A DNA stretch of 64,000 bases from assembly GCF_020151015.1 (NCBI RefSeq), contig NZ_CP083746.1:2509001-2573000 (forward strand), in the 5' to 3' direction. How positions within the stretch are numbered: position 1 is the first letter of the stretch; each line of letters begins with the position of its first letter. The translations under genes and the position numbers were made by a program. The stretch is from Pseudomonas sp. p1(2021b). GTDB lineage: Bacteria; Pseudomonadota; Gammaproteobacteria; Pseudomonadales; Pseudomonadaceae. Of this stretch, positions 34,736-43,700 are shown piece by piece. Below the pieces are notes generated by a model. It worked only from the letters and a program-made list of their open reading frames with translations. It was not told the origin of the DNA and made no database searches.

Positions 34736-36084
34736 TGGTCGGTCACCCGCGCGGCTACGTGGCGCAGGCCGATGCCGCAGTAATGCAGGCCGTGGGCTGC
34801 GACTTGTTCGGGGTTGTACAGGTTGCGCCCGTCAACGATCACCCGCGCCCGTAGCTTGCTGGCCAGCAAGGTGAAATCGACCACGCGGAAGTTCTTCCAT
34901 TCGGTGCAGATCACCAGGGCATCGGCATCCTGCAGGGTGTCGTCACGGGTGGCGCACAGTTGCAGGTCGTCGCGGTAGCCATAGAGCCGCCTGCATTCGT
35001 CCATGGCCTCCGGGTCGTAGGCTCGCACCGTGGCACCTTCGGCCCACAGCGCTTCCATCAGGTAGCGACTGGGCGCTTCGCGCATGTCGTCGGTATTGGG
35101 CTTGAAGGCCAGCCCCCACAAGGCGACCGAGAGCCCGGCAAGGTTGCCGCCCAGGTGCTGCTTGAGCTTGGCGAAGAGGATCCGCCGTTGCCGGTCGTTG
35201 ACCTCGTTGACACTCTGCAGCAGGCGCAGGGGCATGCCGCTGTGCTCGGCGGTGCGCAGCAGGGCCTGGATATCCTTGGGGAAGCATGAGCCGCCGAAGC
35301 CGCAGCCGGGGTAGATGAAGTGGTAGCCGATGCGTGGGTCCGAGCCGATGCCCTTGCGCACCGCCTCGATGTCGGCGCCCAGGTGCTCGCTGAGGTTGGC
35401 CAGCTCGTTCATGAAGCTGATGCGCGTGGCGAGCATGGCGTTGGCGGCATATTTGGTCAGCTCGGCGCTGCGGTTGTCCATGAACATCAGCTTTTCGCGG
35501 TTACGGCAGAAGGGCGCGTAGAGCTCGGTCAACTGTTCACGGGCCAGTTCGTCATGGGTACCGACGATGATCCGGTCGGGTCGCATGCAGTCGGCCAGGG
35601 CGCTGCCTTCCTTGAGAAATTCCGGGTTGGACACCACGCGCACCTGCAGCCGCTCCTTGCCCAAGCGCTTGAGCTCGTCGCAGGCCAGCGTCAGAACCTG
35701 GTCGGCCGTGCCTACCGGCACGGTGGACTTGACGATCAGGGTGCGGTCGCCGTCCATCAGCTGGACAATCTGGCGGGTGACCTCCAGCACATGGGAAAGG
35801 TCTGCCGAACCGTCCTCGTCGGGCGGGGTGCCGACAGCGATGAAGATCAGCTCGGCGTGGGTGACCGCATCGCTGGCCTGAGTGCTGAACAGCAGGCGCC
35901 CATCGCGGATGTTGTCCTCCAGCAGGTCCGACAGCCCCGGCTCGCTGATCGGGGGCACACCTTGGCGCAACTGGTTGATCTTGTGGGTATCGACGTCCAC
36001 GCACAGGACGCGGTGCCCCATGTCGGCCATCGCCGCCGCTTGTACCAGTCCGACATAGCCAGTGCCAAACACGCTCACGTCCAT
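34732..36084 (-). CDS. ugd: UDP-glucose 6-dehydrogenase
   Basis: Oxidises UDP-glucose to UDP-glucuronate with two NAD. The 450 aa protein has the Rossmann start MDVSVFGTGYVGLVQAA, STVPVGTADQV, EFLKEGSA, KYAANAMLATRISFMNE and the catalytic Cys in PGCGFGGSCFPKD. It is the first gene of the EPS operon, with GGAGG 16 nt upstream of the ATG. Position and overlap with the next gene indicate a dedicated copy for the uronic acids of this polymer. Confidence 0.95.
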   Translation of the reverse strand: MDVSVFGTGYVGLVQAAAMADMGHRVLCVDVDTHKINQLRQGVPPISEPGLSDLLEDNIRDGRLLFSTQASDAVTHAELIFIAVGTPPDEDGSADLSHVLEVTRQIVQLMDGDRTLIVKSTVPVGTADQVLTLACDELKRLGKERLQVRVVSNPEFLKEGSALADCMRPDRIIVGTHDELAREQLTELYAPFCRNREKLMFMDNRSAELTKYAANAMLATRISFMNELANLSEHLGADIEAVRKGIGSDPRIGYHFIYPGCGFGGSCFPKDIQALLRTAEHSGMPLRLLQSVNEVNDRQRRILFAKLKQHLGGNLAGLSVALWGLAFKPNTDDMREAPSRYLMEALWAEGATVRAYDPEAMDECRRLYGYRDDLQLCATRDDTLQDADALVICTEWKNFRVVDFTLLASKLRARVIVDGRNLYNPEQVAAHGLHYCGIGLRHVAARVTDQ

Positions 36085-36416
36085 GCCCAGTGCCTCAGTG
36101 AACAGTAAGGGAGGAGAAACATTGCGTGACTTTGGTATAGCTCAGCTCTCTGGATTTGCGTCAAACCTATGGCGTGTTTCGCTTAACTTACAAGCGCTGA
36201 TGGGCAGAGCTGCTGGCAAGTAACCCTATTCAAGTCCATGGGTTAGCTTTGAAAGCTAGTGGCGTTTAGCCGGTCGGCGAGCCGATGAGTGGTAGAGACC
36301 TCTAAAACAGTGGGCTGCAGGTAATAGAGGCGCTTGTGGGGAGCGGAAAAAGTCGTCGGATTTCGGCTTAGGTAAAGTGGCGGAAAATTGACTTTTGTCG
36401 TTCTGTGGGTGGGGTC
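36085..36416. other. Regulatory region upstream of the EPS operon
   Basis: 332 bp without a gene, markedly AT-richer than its surroundings. It must carry the EPS promoter on the minus strand and receives read-through from the LysR gene. A weak minus-strand pair TTGACG (36159-36164) and TATACC (36134-36139) has a 19-bp spacer. Notable symmetric elements are TAGCTTT-G-AAAGCTA (36244-36258) and TAGAG-AC-CTCTA (36293-36304), with another TAGAG at 36325-36329. No sigma-54 or AlgU-type promoter is evident. Confidence 0.5.
36244..36258. promoter_or_regulatory. 15-bp perfect palindrome, candidate operator of the EPS operon
   Basis: TAGCTTT-G-AAAGCTA is a perfect 7-bp inverted repeat around one central base, 160 bp upstream of the ugd start. 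Its symmetry and position in the only sizeable intergenic gap before the operon suggest a dimeric regulator site. The regulator is unknown. Confidence 0.45.
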
Positions 36417-37376
36417 TCAGGCAGGCTGGCCGGCTTCCCGCAGCTCAAGCGTATGCAACACCCGGAACGCCTGCGCTTCTTCCACCAGCCAATCATGCAC
36501 CGCGCGGGCCCCCGGCTGGCTCAGGCCTCCGGGTGGGTAATGCAGCATGTAGCGCTTGTGGTTGGCGATCGGCACGCCGAAAGGCACGATCAGCGTGCCA
36601 CGCTCCAGCTCGTCATTGAGCAGGGTACGCCGGGCGATGGCCACACCCACACCGGCGATGGCCGCCTCGATGGTCAGGTGGTTGCGGTTGAAGGTGTGGC
36701 CGCGACGCACGTCCAGGCTGCCGGCACCGATGCCCTCGAGGTAGAACTCCCACTCAGCGTACTCGGAGCTGCCACGCCAGGCGGTGATGTCGTGCAACAG
36801 TGGGTAGTGCACCAGGTCGGCCGGGCCGTGCAGGGGCGGGCGACCACGCAGCAAGGCCGGCGAGCACACCGGGAACACCTGCTCGTCCAGCAGCGGCGTG
36901 GAGAGCATGCCGGGGTAGCTGCCGTCATTGAGGTCGATGGCCAGGTCGAAGTCGTCCGGGTGCAGGGCCTGGTTGCTGTCCTCGGCCACCAGGCGCAGCT
37001 CGATGTCCGGGTAGCGTTGTTGGAAGCGTGGCAGGCGCGGCGTCAGCCATTTGGCCAGGAACGAGGGGATCGAACGCAGGCGTAGGGTGCCACGGATCTC
37101 GCCAGCATCCAGGCGCAGCAGTTCGGCCTCGATGCTGCCATAGGCCTCGGCCACGGTCTGCGCCAGGCGCTGGCCCTCGGCGCTCAGCTCCACCCCGCGG
37201 GCCCGGCGCAGGAACAGGCGATAGCCCAGGCGCTCTTCGAGCTGGCGCATCTGCTGGCTGACCGCGCCCGGGGTGATGTGCAGCTCCTCGGCGCAGCGGG
37301 TGAACGACAGGTGCCGTGCCGCGCAGGAAAACACGTTCAGCCAGACGAACATCTGGCCATTGAGTTGACGCCTCAT
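36417..37376 (-). CDS. LysR-family regulator, GcvA-like
   Basis: A 319 aa transcription factor. The N-terminal winged helix ([38 protein letters not shown]) is followed by the effector domain ([35 protein letters not shown]). It is divergent from sdaA across 146 bp, and GcvA-like LysR proteins next to serine catabolic genes suggest that it controls sdaA. It could also influence the EPS operon downstream, though nothing in the sequence requires that. Confidence 0.9.
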   Translation of the reverse strand: MRRQLNGQMFVWLNVFSCAARHLSFTRCAEELHITPGAVSQQMRQLEERLGYRLFLRRARGVELSAEGQRLAQTVAEAYGSIEAELLRLDAGEIRGTLRLRSIPSFLAKWLTPRLPRFQQRYPDIELRLVAEDSNQALHPDDFDLAIDLNDGSYPGMLSTPLLDEQVFPVCSPALLRGRPPLHGPADLVHYPLLHDITAWRGSSEYAEWEFYLEGIGAGSLDVRRGHTFNRNHLTIEAAIAGVGVAIARRTLLNDELERGTLIVPFGVPIANHKRYMLHYPPGGLSQPGARAVHDWLVEEAQAFRVLHTLELREAGQPA

Positions 37377-37378
37377 GG

Positions 37379-37393
37379 TTTAGTACCGCTAAA
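37379..37393. promoter_or_regulatory. Candidate LysR operator between lysR and sdaA
   Basis: TTTAG (37379-37383) and CTAAA (37389-37393) form an inverted repeat with a 5-bp centre, with a further CTTAG half-site about 10 bp downstream. It lies immediately before the LysR start and upstream of sdaA, where LysR regulators usually bind to repress themselves and activate the divergent gene. Confidence 0.5.
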
Positions 37394-37522
37394 GCCTTGC
37401 TTAGGAATTTTCGTTGGTCATTGCCAAAGATGCGCGGCAGTATCGCGCAACTTCGCAATAGCGTTCAATTTTTCCGGAGGAGCGGGCAGCAGCCAGACAA
37501 GCTGTCAAGCTCAGGCATTAGC

Positions 37523-38899
37523 ATGGCTATCAGTGTTTTCGATCTCTTCAAAATCGGCATCGGCCCGTCCAGTTCCCACACCGTAGGCCCGATGCGTGCC
37601 GCGGCGACCTTCGCCCAGGCCCTGCGCGAGCGTGGTCTGTTGGCGCGGGTAGCCCGTGTCCAGGTGCGCCTGTACGGCTCGCTGTCGGCCACCGGCGTCG
37701 GCCACGCCACTGACCGCGCGTGCCTGCTGGGCCTGATGGGCCAGTGGCCGGACCGCATCGACCCGCACAGCATCGAGCCGCGTATCGCCCAGCTGATGCA
37801 GGCGCGTTGTCTGCTGCTCGATGGCAGCCACCCGCTGGCCTTCGAGTATGGCCGTGACATGCTGCTGCTCGACGAGAGCCTGCCGTATCACCCCAATGCC
37901 ATGACCTTGGAAGCGATGGATGGGCACGGCAGCCTGTTCAGCCAGACCTACTACTCCATCGGCGGCGGTTTCATCGTCGAACAGGGCGAGATCGATGCGC
38001 CGAAGGACGATGCCGCTCAGGTCAGCCTGCCCTACGAGTTCGGCAGCGGCGCCGAGCTGCTGGCCCTGTGCAAGGCCCACCGGCTGAGCGTCAGCCAACT
38101 GATGATGGCCAACGAATGCGCCTGGCGACCCGAGGCCGAGGTGCGCGCGGGGTTGCTGAAGATCTGGGGGGCCATGAAGGACTGCGTCGACAACGGCCTG
38201 CGCAACGAGGGCATCCTGCCGGGTGGCCTGCAGGTCAAGCGCCGCGCGGCCAAGCTGCACCGCAGCCTGCAGGAGCTGGGCAAGCCGAACGTGATCGGCT
38301 CGACCTTGAGCGCCATGGAATGGGTCAACCTGTTCGCCTTGGCGGTCAACGAAGAGAATGCCGCCGGTGGGCGCATGGTCACCGCGCCCACCAATGGTGC
38401 GGCGGGGATCATCCCGGCGGTGCTGCACTACTACATGAAATTCAACCCCAGTGCCTGCGACGACGACGTGGTCGCCTTCCTGCTGGCCGCCGCAGCGGTG
38501 GGCATCCTGTGCAAGAAGAACGCCTCCATTTCCGGCGCCGAGGTCGGCTGCCAGGGCGAGGTCGGCTCGGCCTGCTCGATGGCGGCGGCCGGCCTTGCCG
38601 AAGTACTCGGCGCCACGCCGCCGCAGTTGGAGAATGCCGCCGAGATCGCTCTGGAGCACAACCTGGGCCTGACCTGCGACCCGGTCGGCGGCCTGGTGCA
38701 GGTGCCCTGCATCGAGCGCAACGCCATTGCCGCGGTCAAGGCGATCAATGCCGTGCAGATGGCCTTGCGCGGCGATGGCGAACACTTCATCTCCCTGGAC
38801 CGGGTGATCCGCACCATGCGCGACACCGGCGCCGACATGCACGCGAACTACAAGGAGACCTCCCGCGGCGGCCTGGCCGTGGCCTTCGTGGAGTGCTGA
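37523..38899 (+). CDS. sdaA: L-serine ammonia-lyase, iron-sulfur dependent
   Basis: Deaminates L-serine to pyruvate. The 458 aa single-chain enzyme shows [12 protein letters not shown] near the N-terminus, the Cys-containing [17 protein letters not shown] and [17 protein letters not shown] that bind the [4Fe-4S] cluster, and [21 protein letters not shown] start at 37523 ([20 protein letters not shown]), the family start; the open frame extends 42 codons upstream without homology. A serine carrier follows 420 bp downstream on the same strand. Confidence 0.95.
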   Translation: MAISVFDLFKIGIGPSSSHTVGPMRAAATFAQALRERGLLARVARVQVRLYGSLSATGVGHATDRACLLGLMGQWPDRIDPHSIEPRIAQLMQARCLLLDGSHPLAFEYGRDMLLLDESLPYHPNAMTLEAMDGHGSLFSQTYYSIGGGFIVEQGEIDAPKDDAAQVSLPYEFGSGAELLALCKAHRLSVSQLMMANECAWRPEAEVRAGLLKIWGAMKDCVDNGLRNEGILPGGLQVKRRAAKLHRSLQELGKPNVIGSTLSAMEWVNLFALAVNEENAAGGRMVTAPTNGAAGIIPAVLHYYMKFNPSACDDDVVAFLLAAAAVGILCKKNASISGAEVGCQGEVGSACSMAAAGLAEVLGATPPQLENAAEIALEHNLGLTCDPVGGLVQVPCIERNAIAAVKAINAVQMALRGDGEHFISLDRVIRTMRDTGADMHANYKETSRGGLAVAFVEC

Positions 38900-38970
38900 A
38901 CCTGGGTTGCGTGCGCGCATACCTTGTAGGTGCGGGTTCACTTACGAAGCGTGTGGCGCATTGCATGGCA

Positions 38971-39011
38971 CCGGCTTTGCCGGTGTTCGCGGGTAAACCC
39001 GCTCTCATAGA
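38971..39011. repeat. REP element, P. putida type
   Basis: Contains CCGG, TTCGCGGGTAAACCCGC and CTC in the order of the 35-bp REP known from P. putida, preceded by its own CACCGGCTTTGCCGGTG hairpin. Located after sdaA, where it may limit read-through or protect the 3' end. The downstream CTCCTACA of the consensus has decayed to CTCTCATA. Confidence 0.75.
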
Positions 39012-39042
39012 ACAACGCATGACCGTTTGATTTGCGGCACCC

Positions 39043-39154
39043 TGTAGGAGCGGGCTTGTCCCGCGATTAGGCCGGGCCCGATATCACCGTCGCCTGGCAA
39101 GGGCTTCGCCCTTGATCGCGGGACAAGTCGGACCGCCGCACCGCCACTCCTACA
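39043..39154. repeat. Long palindromic REP pair
   Basis: Left arm 39043-39067 (TGTAGGAGCGGGCTTGTCCC...) is answered by 39115-39127 (ATCGCGGGACAAG) and ACTCCTACA at 39146-39154. The interior holds CAAGGGC-TTC-GCCCTTG (39098-39114), a 7-bp hairpin. The outer ends GTAGGAG/CTCCTAC are the same as in the element at 53580-53692. It is non-coding and typical of Pseudomonas intergenic BIME-like repeats. Confidence 0.75.
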
Positions 39155-39182
39155 GAAGAAGGCGGCGCTAGCCACTTGTTCT

Positions 39183-39229
39183 CTGCGCGACAGCGCAGCC
39201 CGAAGGGCTGGGTAATCTCCCACAAGGAG
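39183..39229 (+). promoter_or_regulatory. Structured 5' leader candidate of the serine carrier gene
   Basis: Three consecutive hairpins: CTGCGC-GACA-GCGCAG (39183-39198), GCCC-GAA-GGGC (39198-39208) and CTCC-CACAA-GGAG (39217-39229). The last could sequester a GGAGG that otherwise looks like a ribosome site with no matching start. The series ends about 90 nt before the ATG at 39320. I do not recognise a known riboswitch; a regulatory leader or small RNA is possible. Confidence 0.4.
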
Positions 39230-39319
39230 GTACCGCGCTGCCATAACGGGGCGCCGCGTCATCGAAACAATGCAACACCCGCTGTACCGAGCAACAAAAA
39301 CAACTACAAGGCGATACCC

Positions 39320-40627
39320 ATGACTGATGTACAAAACACCACGAGCATTCGTGTGGATTCGGCCGCCCCGGTTTCGACCGAGGGCACGACCAGCTGGAAC
39401 CGGCACGACACCACCTGGGCCCTGGGGCTATATGGCACGGCGATCGGGGCGGGGACCTTGTTCCTGCCGATCAATGCCGGCGTGGGAGGCTTCTGGCCCT
39501 TGCTGATCCTGGCCATGCTGGCGTTCCCCATGACTTTCTACGCGCACCGGGCGTTGACCCGCTTCGTGTTGTCCGGCCGCAAAGGCGGCAGCGAGGACAT
39601 CACCGAAGTGGTGGAAGAGCATTTCGGCACGGGAGCCGGCAAGCTCATCACCTTGTTGTACTTCTTCGCCATCTTCCCCATCCTGCTGGTCTACAGCGTG
39701 GCCCTGACCAACACCCTCACCAGCTTCCTGGAGCACCAGCTGCAGATGACCGCTCCACCGCGGGCGCTGTTGTCGTTGTTGCTGATCCTGGGCTTGATGG
39801 TCGTGGTGCGCTGTGGCCAGCAGATCATCGTCAAGGCCATGAGCGTACTGGTCTATCCCTTCGTCGCCTCCTTGCTACTGCTCGCCCTGAGCCTGATTCC
39901 CAACTGGAACGGCGCTTTCTTCGCCCAGGCCAATGAGGGGTTGGACGCATCGAAGCTGCTGCTGACCCTGTGGCTGGCGATACCGGTGATGGTGTTCTCG
40001 TTCAACCACTCGCCGATCATCTCGGCCTTCGCCGTGGACCAGAAGCACCGCTACGGCGCCGATGCCGACCGCAAGAGCGGCCGCACCCTGGCCACTGCCC
40101 ACCTGATGATGGTGGTGACGGTGATGTTCTTCTGCTTCAGCTGCGTGCTGGCCTTGAGCCCGGATGACCTGGCGGCGGCCAAGGCGCAGAACATCTCGAT
40201 CCTGTCGTACCTGGCCAACCACTTCCAGACCCCGGTGATCGCCTTCGTCGCCCCGCTGATCGCCCTGGTGGCGATCACCAAGTCGTTCCTGGGCCATTAC
40301 ATCGGTGCCAGCGAAGGCTTCCAGGGCATGATCATCAAGAGCCTGCGCGGGCGTGGCAAGGCCTGGCCGGCCAAGCGCCTGGAGCGGGTGACGGCGTTGT
40401 TCATGGTGCTGGCCTGCTGGTTGGTCGCGACACTCAACCCGAGCATCCTCGGCCTGATCGAGAGCCTGGGCGGGCCGGTGATCGCCTGCCTACTGTTCCT
40501 GATGCCGATGTATGCCGTGCGCAAGGTGCCGAGCCTACGCCAGTACTCGGGCAGGCTGTCGAACCTGTTCGTGGTGTTGGTAGGGCTGATCACCTTGTCG
40601 GCGATCGTCTATACCTTCGTGGCTTGA
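39320..40627 (+). CDS. sdaC: Serine transporter, HAAAP family (SdaC-like)
   Basis: Inner-membrane amino-acid/proton symporter of 435 aa with 11 predicted helices. Family segments GLYGTAIGAGTLFLPINAGV, DITEVVEEHFGTGAGKLI, MVFSFNHSPIISAFAVDQ and KSFLGHYIGASEGFQGM are visible. I start at 39320 (MTDVQNTTSIRVD) since AAGG lies 9 nt upstream and the family begins near here; the longer frame includes the structured leader. Together with sdaA it forms a serine uptake and deamination pair. Confidence 0.92.
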   Translation: MTDVQNTTSIRVDSAAPVSTEGTTSWNRHDTTWALGLYGTAIGAGTLFLPINAGVGGFWPLLILAMLAFPMTFYAHRALTRFVLSGRKGGSEDITEVVEEHFGTGAGKLITLLYFFAIFPILLVYSVALTNTLTSFLEHQLQMTAPPRALLSLLLILGLMVVVRCGQQIIVKAMSVLVYPFVASLLLLALSLIPNWNGAFFAQANEGLDASKLLLTLWLAIPVMVFSFNHSPIISAFAVDQKHRYGADADRKSGRTLATAHLMMVVTVMFFCFSCVLALSPDDLAAAKAQNISILSYLANHFQTPVIAFVAPLIALVAITKSFLGHYIGASEGFQGMIIKSLRGRGKAWPAKRLERVTALFMVLACWLVATLNPSILGLIESLGGPVIACLLFLMPMYAVRKVPSLRQYSGRLSNLFVVLVGLITLSAIVYTFVA

Positions 40628-40636
40628 GTGGGCGGG

Positions 40637-40657
40637 CAGGGCTGCTTCGCAGCCCTG
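40637..40657. terminator. Bidirectional hairpin after the serine carrier
   Basis: CAGGGCTGC-TTC-GCAGCCCTG, a perfect 9-bp stem, lies between the convergent sdaC and PhoD-like genes. No U-run follows, but the 41-bp gap leaves no other place for termination. Confidence 0.65.
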
Positions 40658-40668
40658 TCGCCCCAGGT

Positions 40669-42324
40669 TCACTTGAGCAGCACTCGCCGCTTGGTCAGCT
40701 CACCGTCGTCGCCACCCGGCCAGTGCAGTTCCACCAGTACCTCTGTATGAGTGCCGTCGAGCGACGGGCGGACCTGGAGCATGGCGAAGTTCTTCGAGCC
40801 GGCCATGGCGTACCAGCGCTCGCAGACAATGTCGTTGATCCCGGGCATGCTGCCGCCTGCACTGATCGCCAGCTTCAGCACCCCTGGCGCCGGCATCCGG
40901 GAAATGGCGCTGGAGGTGACCTGGAACACCTTGGCGGTCGGGTAGCGCTTGTGCAGCAGGCGGAACACTGCGGCGCAATGCACGTCGCCACTGAGGAACA
41001 CCACCGGTTTGCCACTGCCGCCCAGGGTCGCGAACACCTGGTCGAGCAGGTGCTTGCGCTCGGCCTGGTTGGTCTTGTGGTCCCATTCATCCATGCAGTC
41101 GTCCTTGAACGAGCCGATGTCGGCGTAGTTGGTCACGGCATTGCGCCAATGCATGACTGGTACCGGCGACACCACGAACACCGCATCGGCAGCCTCGACC
41201 GCCGGGCTTCTCAGCCAGCTTGCGAAGCGCTTCATCTGCGCGCTGCCCAGCAGCTTGTACGGGTCGTCTGCCTCGACGTCGTGATGGCCACGCATGTCCA
41301 GCACGTAGAAGGCCGAGCGGCCCTGCTCGAAGGCGTAGTCCCACTGGCAGGCGTCGGGGTCGTTCAGGTCGATCGGCGTTGGCGGGTTGTGGCTGTGCTG
41401 GTACTCGTAGTACACCCGGCAGGCGGCTCGCCACATCAGATCGACGAGCATCTGGTTGGTCGCGGTGTTGTTGCTGCTCTCGAACAGCAGGGCGATGCGC
41501 TTGCGCCGCTCGGCATTGGTCAACGAGCCCCAGCCGTCCATGATCTCGTGGTCATCCCAGATCATGTACTGAGGCAGGCGCTCGTAGATTTCCCGCTGGC
41601 TGGGCACATTCCAGTAGACCCGGTAGAACCAACGGTAGAGGTTGCACAGGTAGCGCTCGATGCCAGGCTTGTCGTAGCCCTTGCCTTGCTTGTAGGCCTG
41701 CAGCAGTTCGTCCTTGTTGTCCTTTAGCCATTCCCAGATATCCAGGAAGCCGTTCTTCTTGTTGGTGTCCACGTACACCTGGTCGCCACCGCCGATGACG
41801 AAGGTGGCGCGCTGATCGGTCAGTTGTTGGTGCATCAGGGGCCAGGCTCCGGCGCTGCCGTCGGCGCTGATCGGATCGTGGCAGCTGTAGAAACCGAAGG
41901 TGAGGGTAGCAGGTGCCTGCGGCGGGGTGACGAAGAAGCGTGGGCGGTCGCCGCCGATCTCGGTGCGCCGGCCCACCTTGGCCGGGTCGCGTTCGTCGCT
42001 GATCAAGGCGTAGTAGTAGGTAGTGTCGGGTTTCAGCCCGTCGACATCGAACACCCCGGTCACGTCCGTCTCGAAGCTCAGCGTCTGGGCCTTGAGGTAC
42101 ACGGTCTTGATGCCCTGGCTCTTGAAGTACTGGGCCACGGGCAGGTCGCCCAGGCGAACCAGGTCGCCACGCAGTGGCTGGGCGCTCACCGCCAGGTACC
42201 AGGTCCCGGGGCGATACAGGCGTACCCACAGGCGAGTGCTGGTCGGCGTGGTGGCGCCGATCAGGGCGGCGCTGGAGAGTTTGGAATACTTGCTTTCGTT
42301 GGAGGTGGGGTCAAGCAGGGGCAT
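40669..42324 (-). CDS. PhoD-like alkaline phosphatase family protein
   Basis: A 551 aa metallophosphatase-like protein. FGFYSCHDPIS, VIGGGDQVYVDTNK, MIWDDHEIMDGWGS and VVFLSGDVHCAAVF supply the metal-binding Asp, Asn and His positions of the PhoD family. Unlike classical PhoD it has no Tat signal, so it is probably cytoplasmic or peripheral; about 140 N-terminal residues form a Fn3-like or DUF7800-type domain. Actual substrate is unknown. It is followed by its terminator-like hairpin and preceded by a lipoprotein gene 99 bp away. Confidence 0.83.
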   Translation of the reverse strand: MPLLDPTSNESKYSKLSSAALIGATTPTSTRLWVRLYRPGTWYLAVSAQPLRGDLVRLGDLPVAQYFKSQGIKTVYLKAQTLSFETDVTGVFDVDGLKPDTTYYYALISDERDPAKVGRRTEIGGDRPRFFVTPPQAPATLTFGFYSCHDPISADGSAGAWPLMHQQLTDQRATFVIGGGDQVYVDTNKKNGFLDIWEWLKDNKDELLQAYKQGKGYDKPGIERYLCNLYRWFYRVYWNVPSQREIYERLPQYMIWDDHEIMDGWGSLTNAERRKRIALLFESSNNTATNQMLVDLMWRAACRVYYEYQHSHNPPTPIDLNDPDACQWDYAFEQGRSAFYVLDMRGHHDVEADDPYKLLGSAQMKRFASWLRSPAVEAADAVFVVSPVPVMHWRNAVTNYADIGSFKDDCMDEWDHKTNQAERKHLLDQVFATLGGSGKPVVFLSGDVHCAAVFRLLHKRYPTAKVFQVTSSAISRMPAPGVLKLAISAGGSMPGINDIVCERWYAMAGSKNFAMLQVRPSLDGTHTEVLVELHWPGGDDGELTKRRVLLK

Positions 42325-42423
42325 GGGGCTCGTCCTGAGTGCGGGTCACGGTGTACCGGCCATTAAAGACCGGGTTTTGCCGTTTCGCTTGCCCAGGCCG
42401 CCCCATGCCAGGGGCAGGGGGCG

Positions 42424-43101
42424 TCAGCGGGCCTTGTCGCGCAGGGCGACAAAGCTGCGGCGCATGTCGCTGGCCCAGCCGTCGAGCACGGGCTTGACGT
42501 CCTCGAGGGTGAGCTTCTGGGTGTCGTTTTCCAGTTCCGTGCCGCTGCCCTTGCGCACCACCTGGGCCAGTACCTTCTGGTTGGCCCCATCCAGGAAGGC
42601 CGCTTCCACGGCGACCTTCACGTCCTGATCGCGGCCCCCGGCAGCGGTGTTAACCGCCGCGATCACCAGCGCGATGGGGATCACCTCGTAGGGCTTGAGG
42701 CCTTCGGTGCTGGTGGACACCGCCGTGATCGCCGGGCGCACCACGATGGTATTGGGCCCCGGGGCCTTGGCCAGGGTCAGCACGCTGCCCATCTCGCGGC
42801 GCATCGCCTCGTTGAAGTAGCGGGTGATCTGGCCCAGGGTCTGCGCCGAGATCACCTCGGTCGGTTGCGGCTTGGGGTAGAACTGGCTGGGTTCGATGAA
42901 CACGTGGGTGTACTGGCTGGCCTTGACGTTCGGGTCGATCCAGCGCATCACTGGTACGCCAGAGGCACTTTCCGCCGGTTGCAGGCGGCTGTAGTCCTTG
43001 AGGAAGCCGGAATAGTCGCTGGGGTCGACGCGGTTGCTGGAGCAGGCGGTCAGCGCCAGCAGGGTAGCGCACAATAGGGTGACGCGGGGCAGTGCTTTCA
43101 T
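42424..43101 (-). CDS. DUF3313 lipoprotein
   Basis: A 225 aa lipoprotein with a clear signal and lipobox (LLCATLLALTACSSNRVD). The body (SGFLKDYSRLQP, YTHVFIEPSQFYPKPQP, YEVIPIALVIAAVNTAAGGR) matches the DUF3313 family of outer-membrane-directed lipoproteins. Function is unknown. The following hairpin-poor gap and the same-strand PhoD-like gene suggest possible cotranscription. Confidence 0.85.
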   Translation of the reverse strand: MKALPRVTLLCATLLALTACSSNRVDPSDYSGFLKDYSRLQPAESASGVPVMRWIDPNVKASQYTHVFIEPSQFYPKPQPTEVISAQTLGQITRYFNEAMRREMGSVLTLAKAPGPNTIVVRPAITAVSTSTEGLKPYEVIPIALVIAAVNTAAGGRDQDVKVAVEAAFLDGANQKVLAQVVRKGSGTELENDTQKLTLEDVKPVLDGWASDMRRSFVALRDKAR

Positions 43102-43273
43102 GGGTTCGGCATCCTTGAGAGAGCGGCCAGAACAACGCTAGCAGGACATTACGAGTTGGCCAGTGGCCATGTGTTTGGATGGGGTACCGATGGCTACGAA
43201 GCCTTGAAAGCCCATATCGAGCCGTTTCCTACGCGGTTTGGTGAAAGCACTGGTTTTGCTATGGAGGCAACCC

Positions 43274-43302
43274 TTGGAAAATGTGCCCGTTACGGGTATG
43301 TT
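43274..43302 (+). promoter_or_regulatory. Toxin-antitoxin promoter with embedded operator
   Basis: TTGGAA (43274-43279) and TATGTT (43297-43302) are 17 bp apart, and the spacer is closed by the palindrome CCCGT-T-ACGGG (43286-43296). Transcription would start near 43309, a few bases before the toxin ATG. A repressor bound at the palindrome would block RNA polymerase, as expected for antitoxin autoregulation. Confidence 0.6.
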
Positions 43303-43316
43303 TTGGAACGTTCAGG

Positions 43317-43700
43317 ATGAACATCTACAAGCGAAGGGCGTTTGCCCGATGGCAGGTAAGCGAAAATCTGCCCGACACAATGCTCTGCAAGGCGGTGGAG
43401 GAAATGCGTAACGGCCTAGTCGATGCAAGCCTGGGAGGCTTGCTGTTCAAGAAACGGATCGGTGGCGGCGCCAGCGGTAAGCGAGGAGGATATCGTACGT
43501 TGTTGTCCGCACGCATCGGCGATCGGTATGTCTTCTTGCATGGGTTCGCAAAGAATGAAAAAGCGAATGTAACGCCTGGTGAGCAGAAGGCCTTGCAGTT
43601 CGTGGGTCGGGTATTCCTGGAAATGTCAGTAGATGCCTTGGCCAAAGCGCTGGCCAGTAGTGTTTTGATGGAGGTCTGCTGTGAGCAGCAAACTGATTGA
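43317..43700 (+). CDS. Type II toxin, RelE/ParE (HigB) superfamily
   Basis: A 127 aa protein. The N-terminal MNIYKRRAFARWQVSENLPD leads into AVEEMRNGLVDASLGGLLFK, GASGKRGGYRTLLSARIGDR and YVFLHGFAKNEKANVTPGEQ, a recognised signature of the RelE-type family with DUF1044-like sequence. These toxins are usually ribosome-dependent RNases. The toxin gene precedes the antitoxin, as in higBA. The start at 43317 fits the promoter; no better start is present. The 3' end overlaps the antitoxin start by 20 bp. Confidence 0.87.
   Translation: MNIYKRRAFARWQVSENLPDTMLCKAVEEMRNGLVDASLGGLLFKKRIGGGASGKRGGYRTLLSARIGDRYVFLHGFAKNEKANVTPGEQKALQFVGRVFLEMSVDALAKALASSVLMEVCCEQQTD

Noticed and set aside
36134..36164. 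Minus-strand TTGACG / TATACC pair as the EPS promoter
   Set aside because: The 19-bp spacer is too long for a normal sigma-70 promoter, so I mention it only in the intergenic entry.
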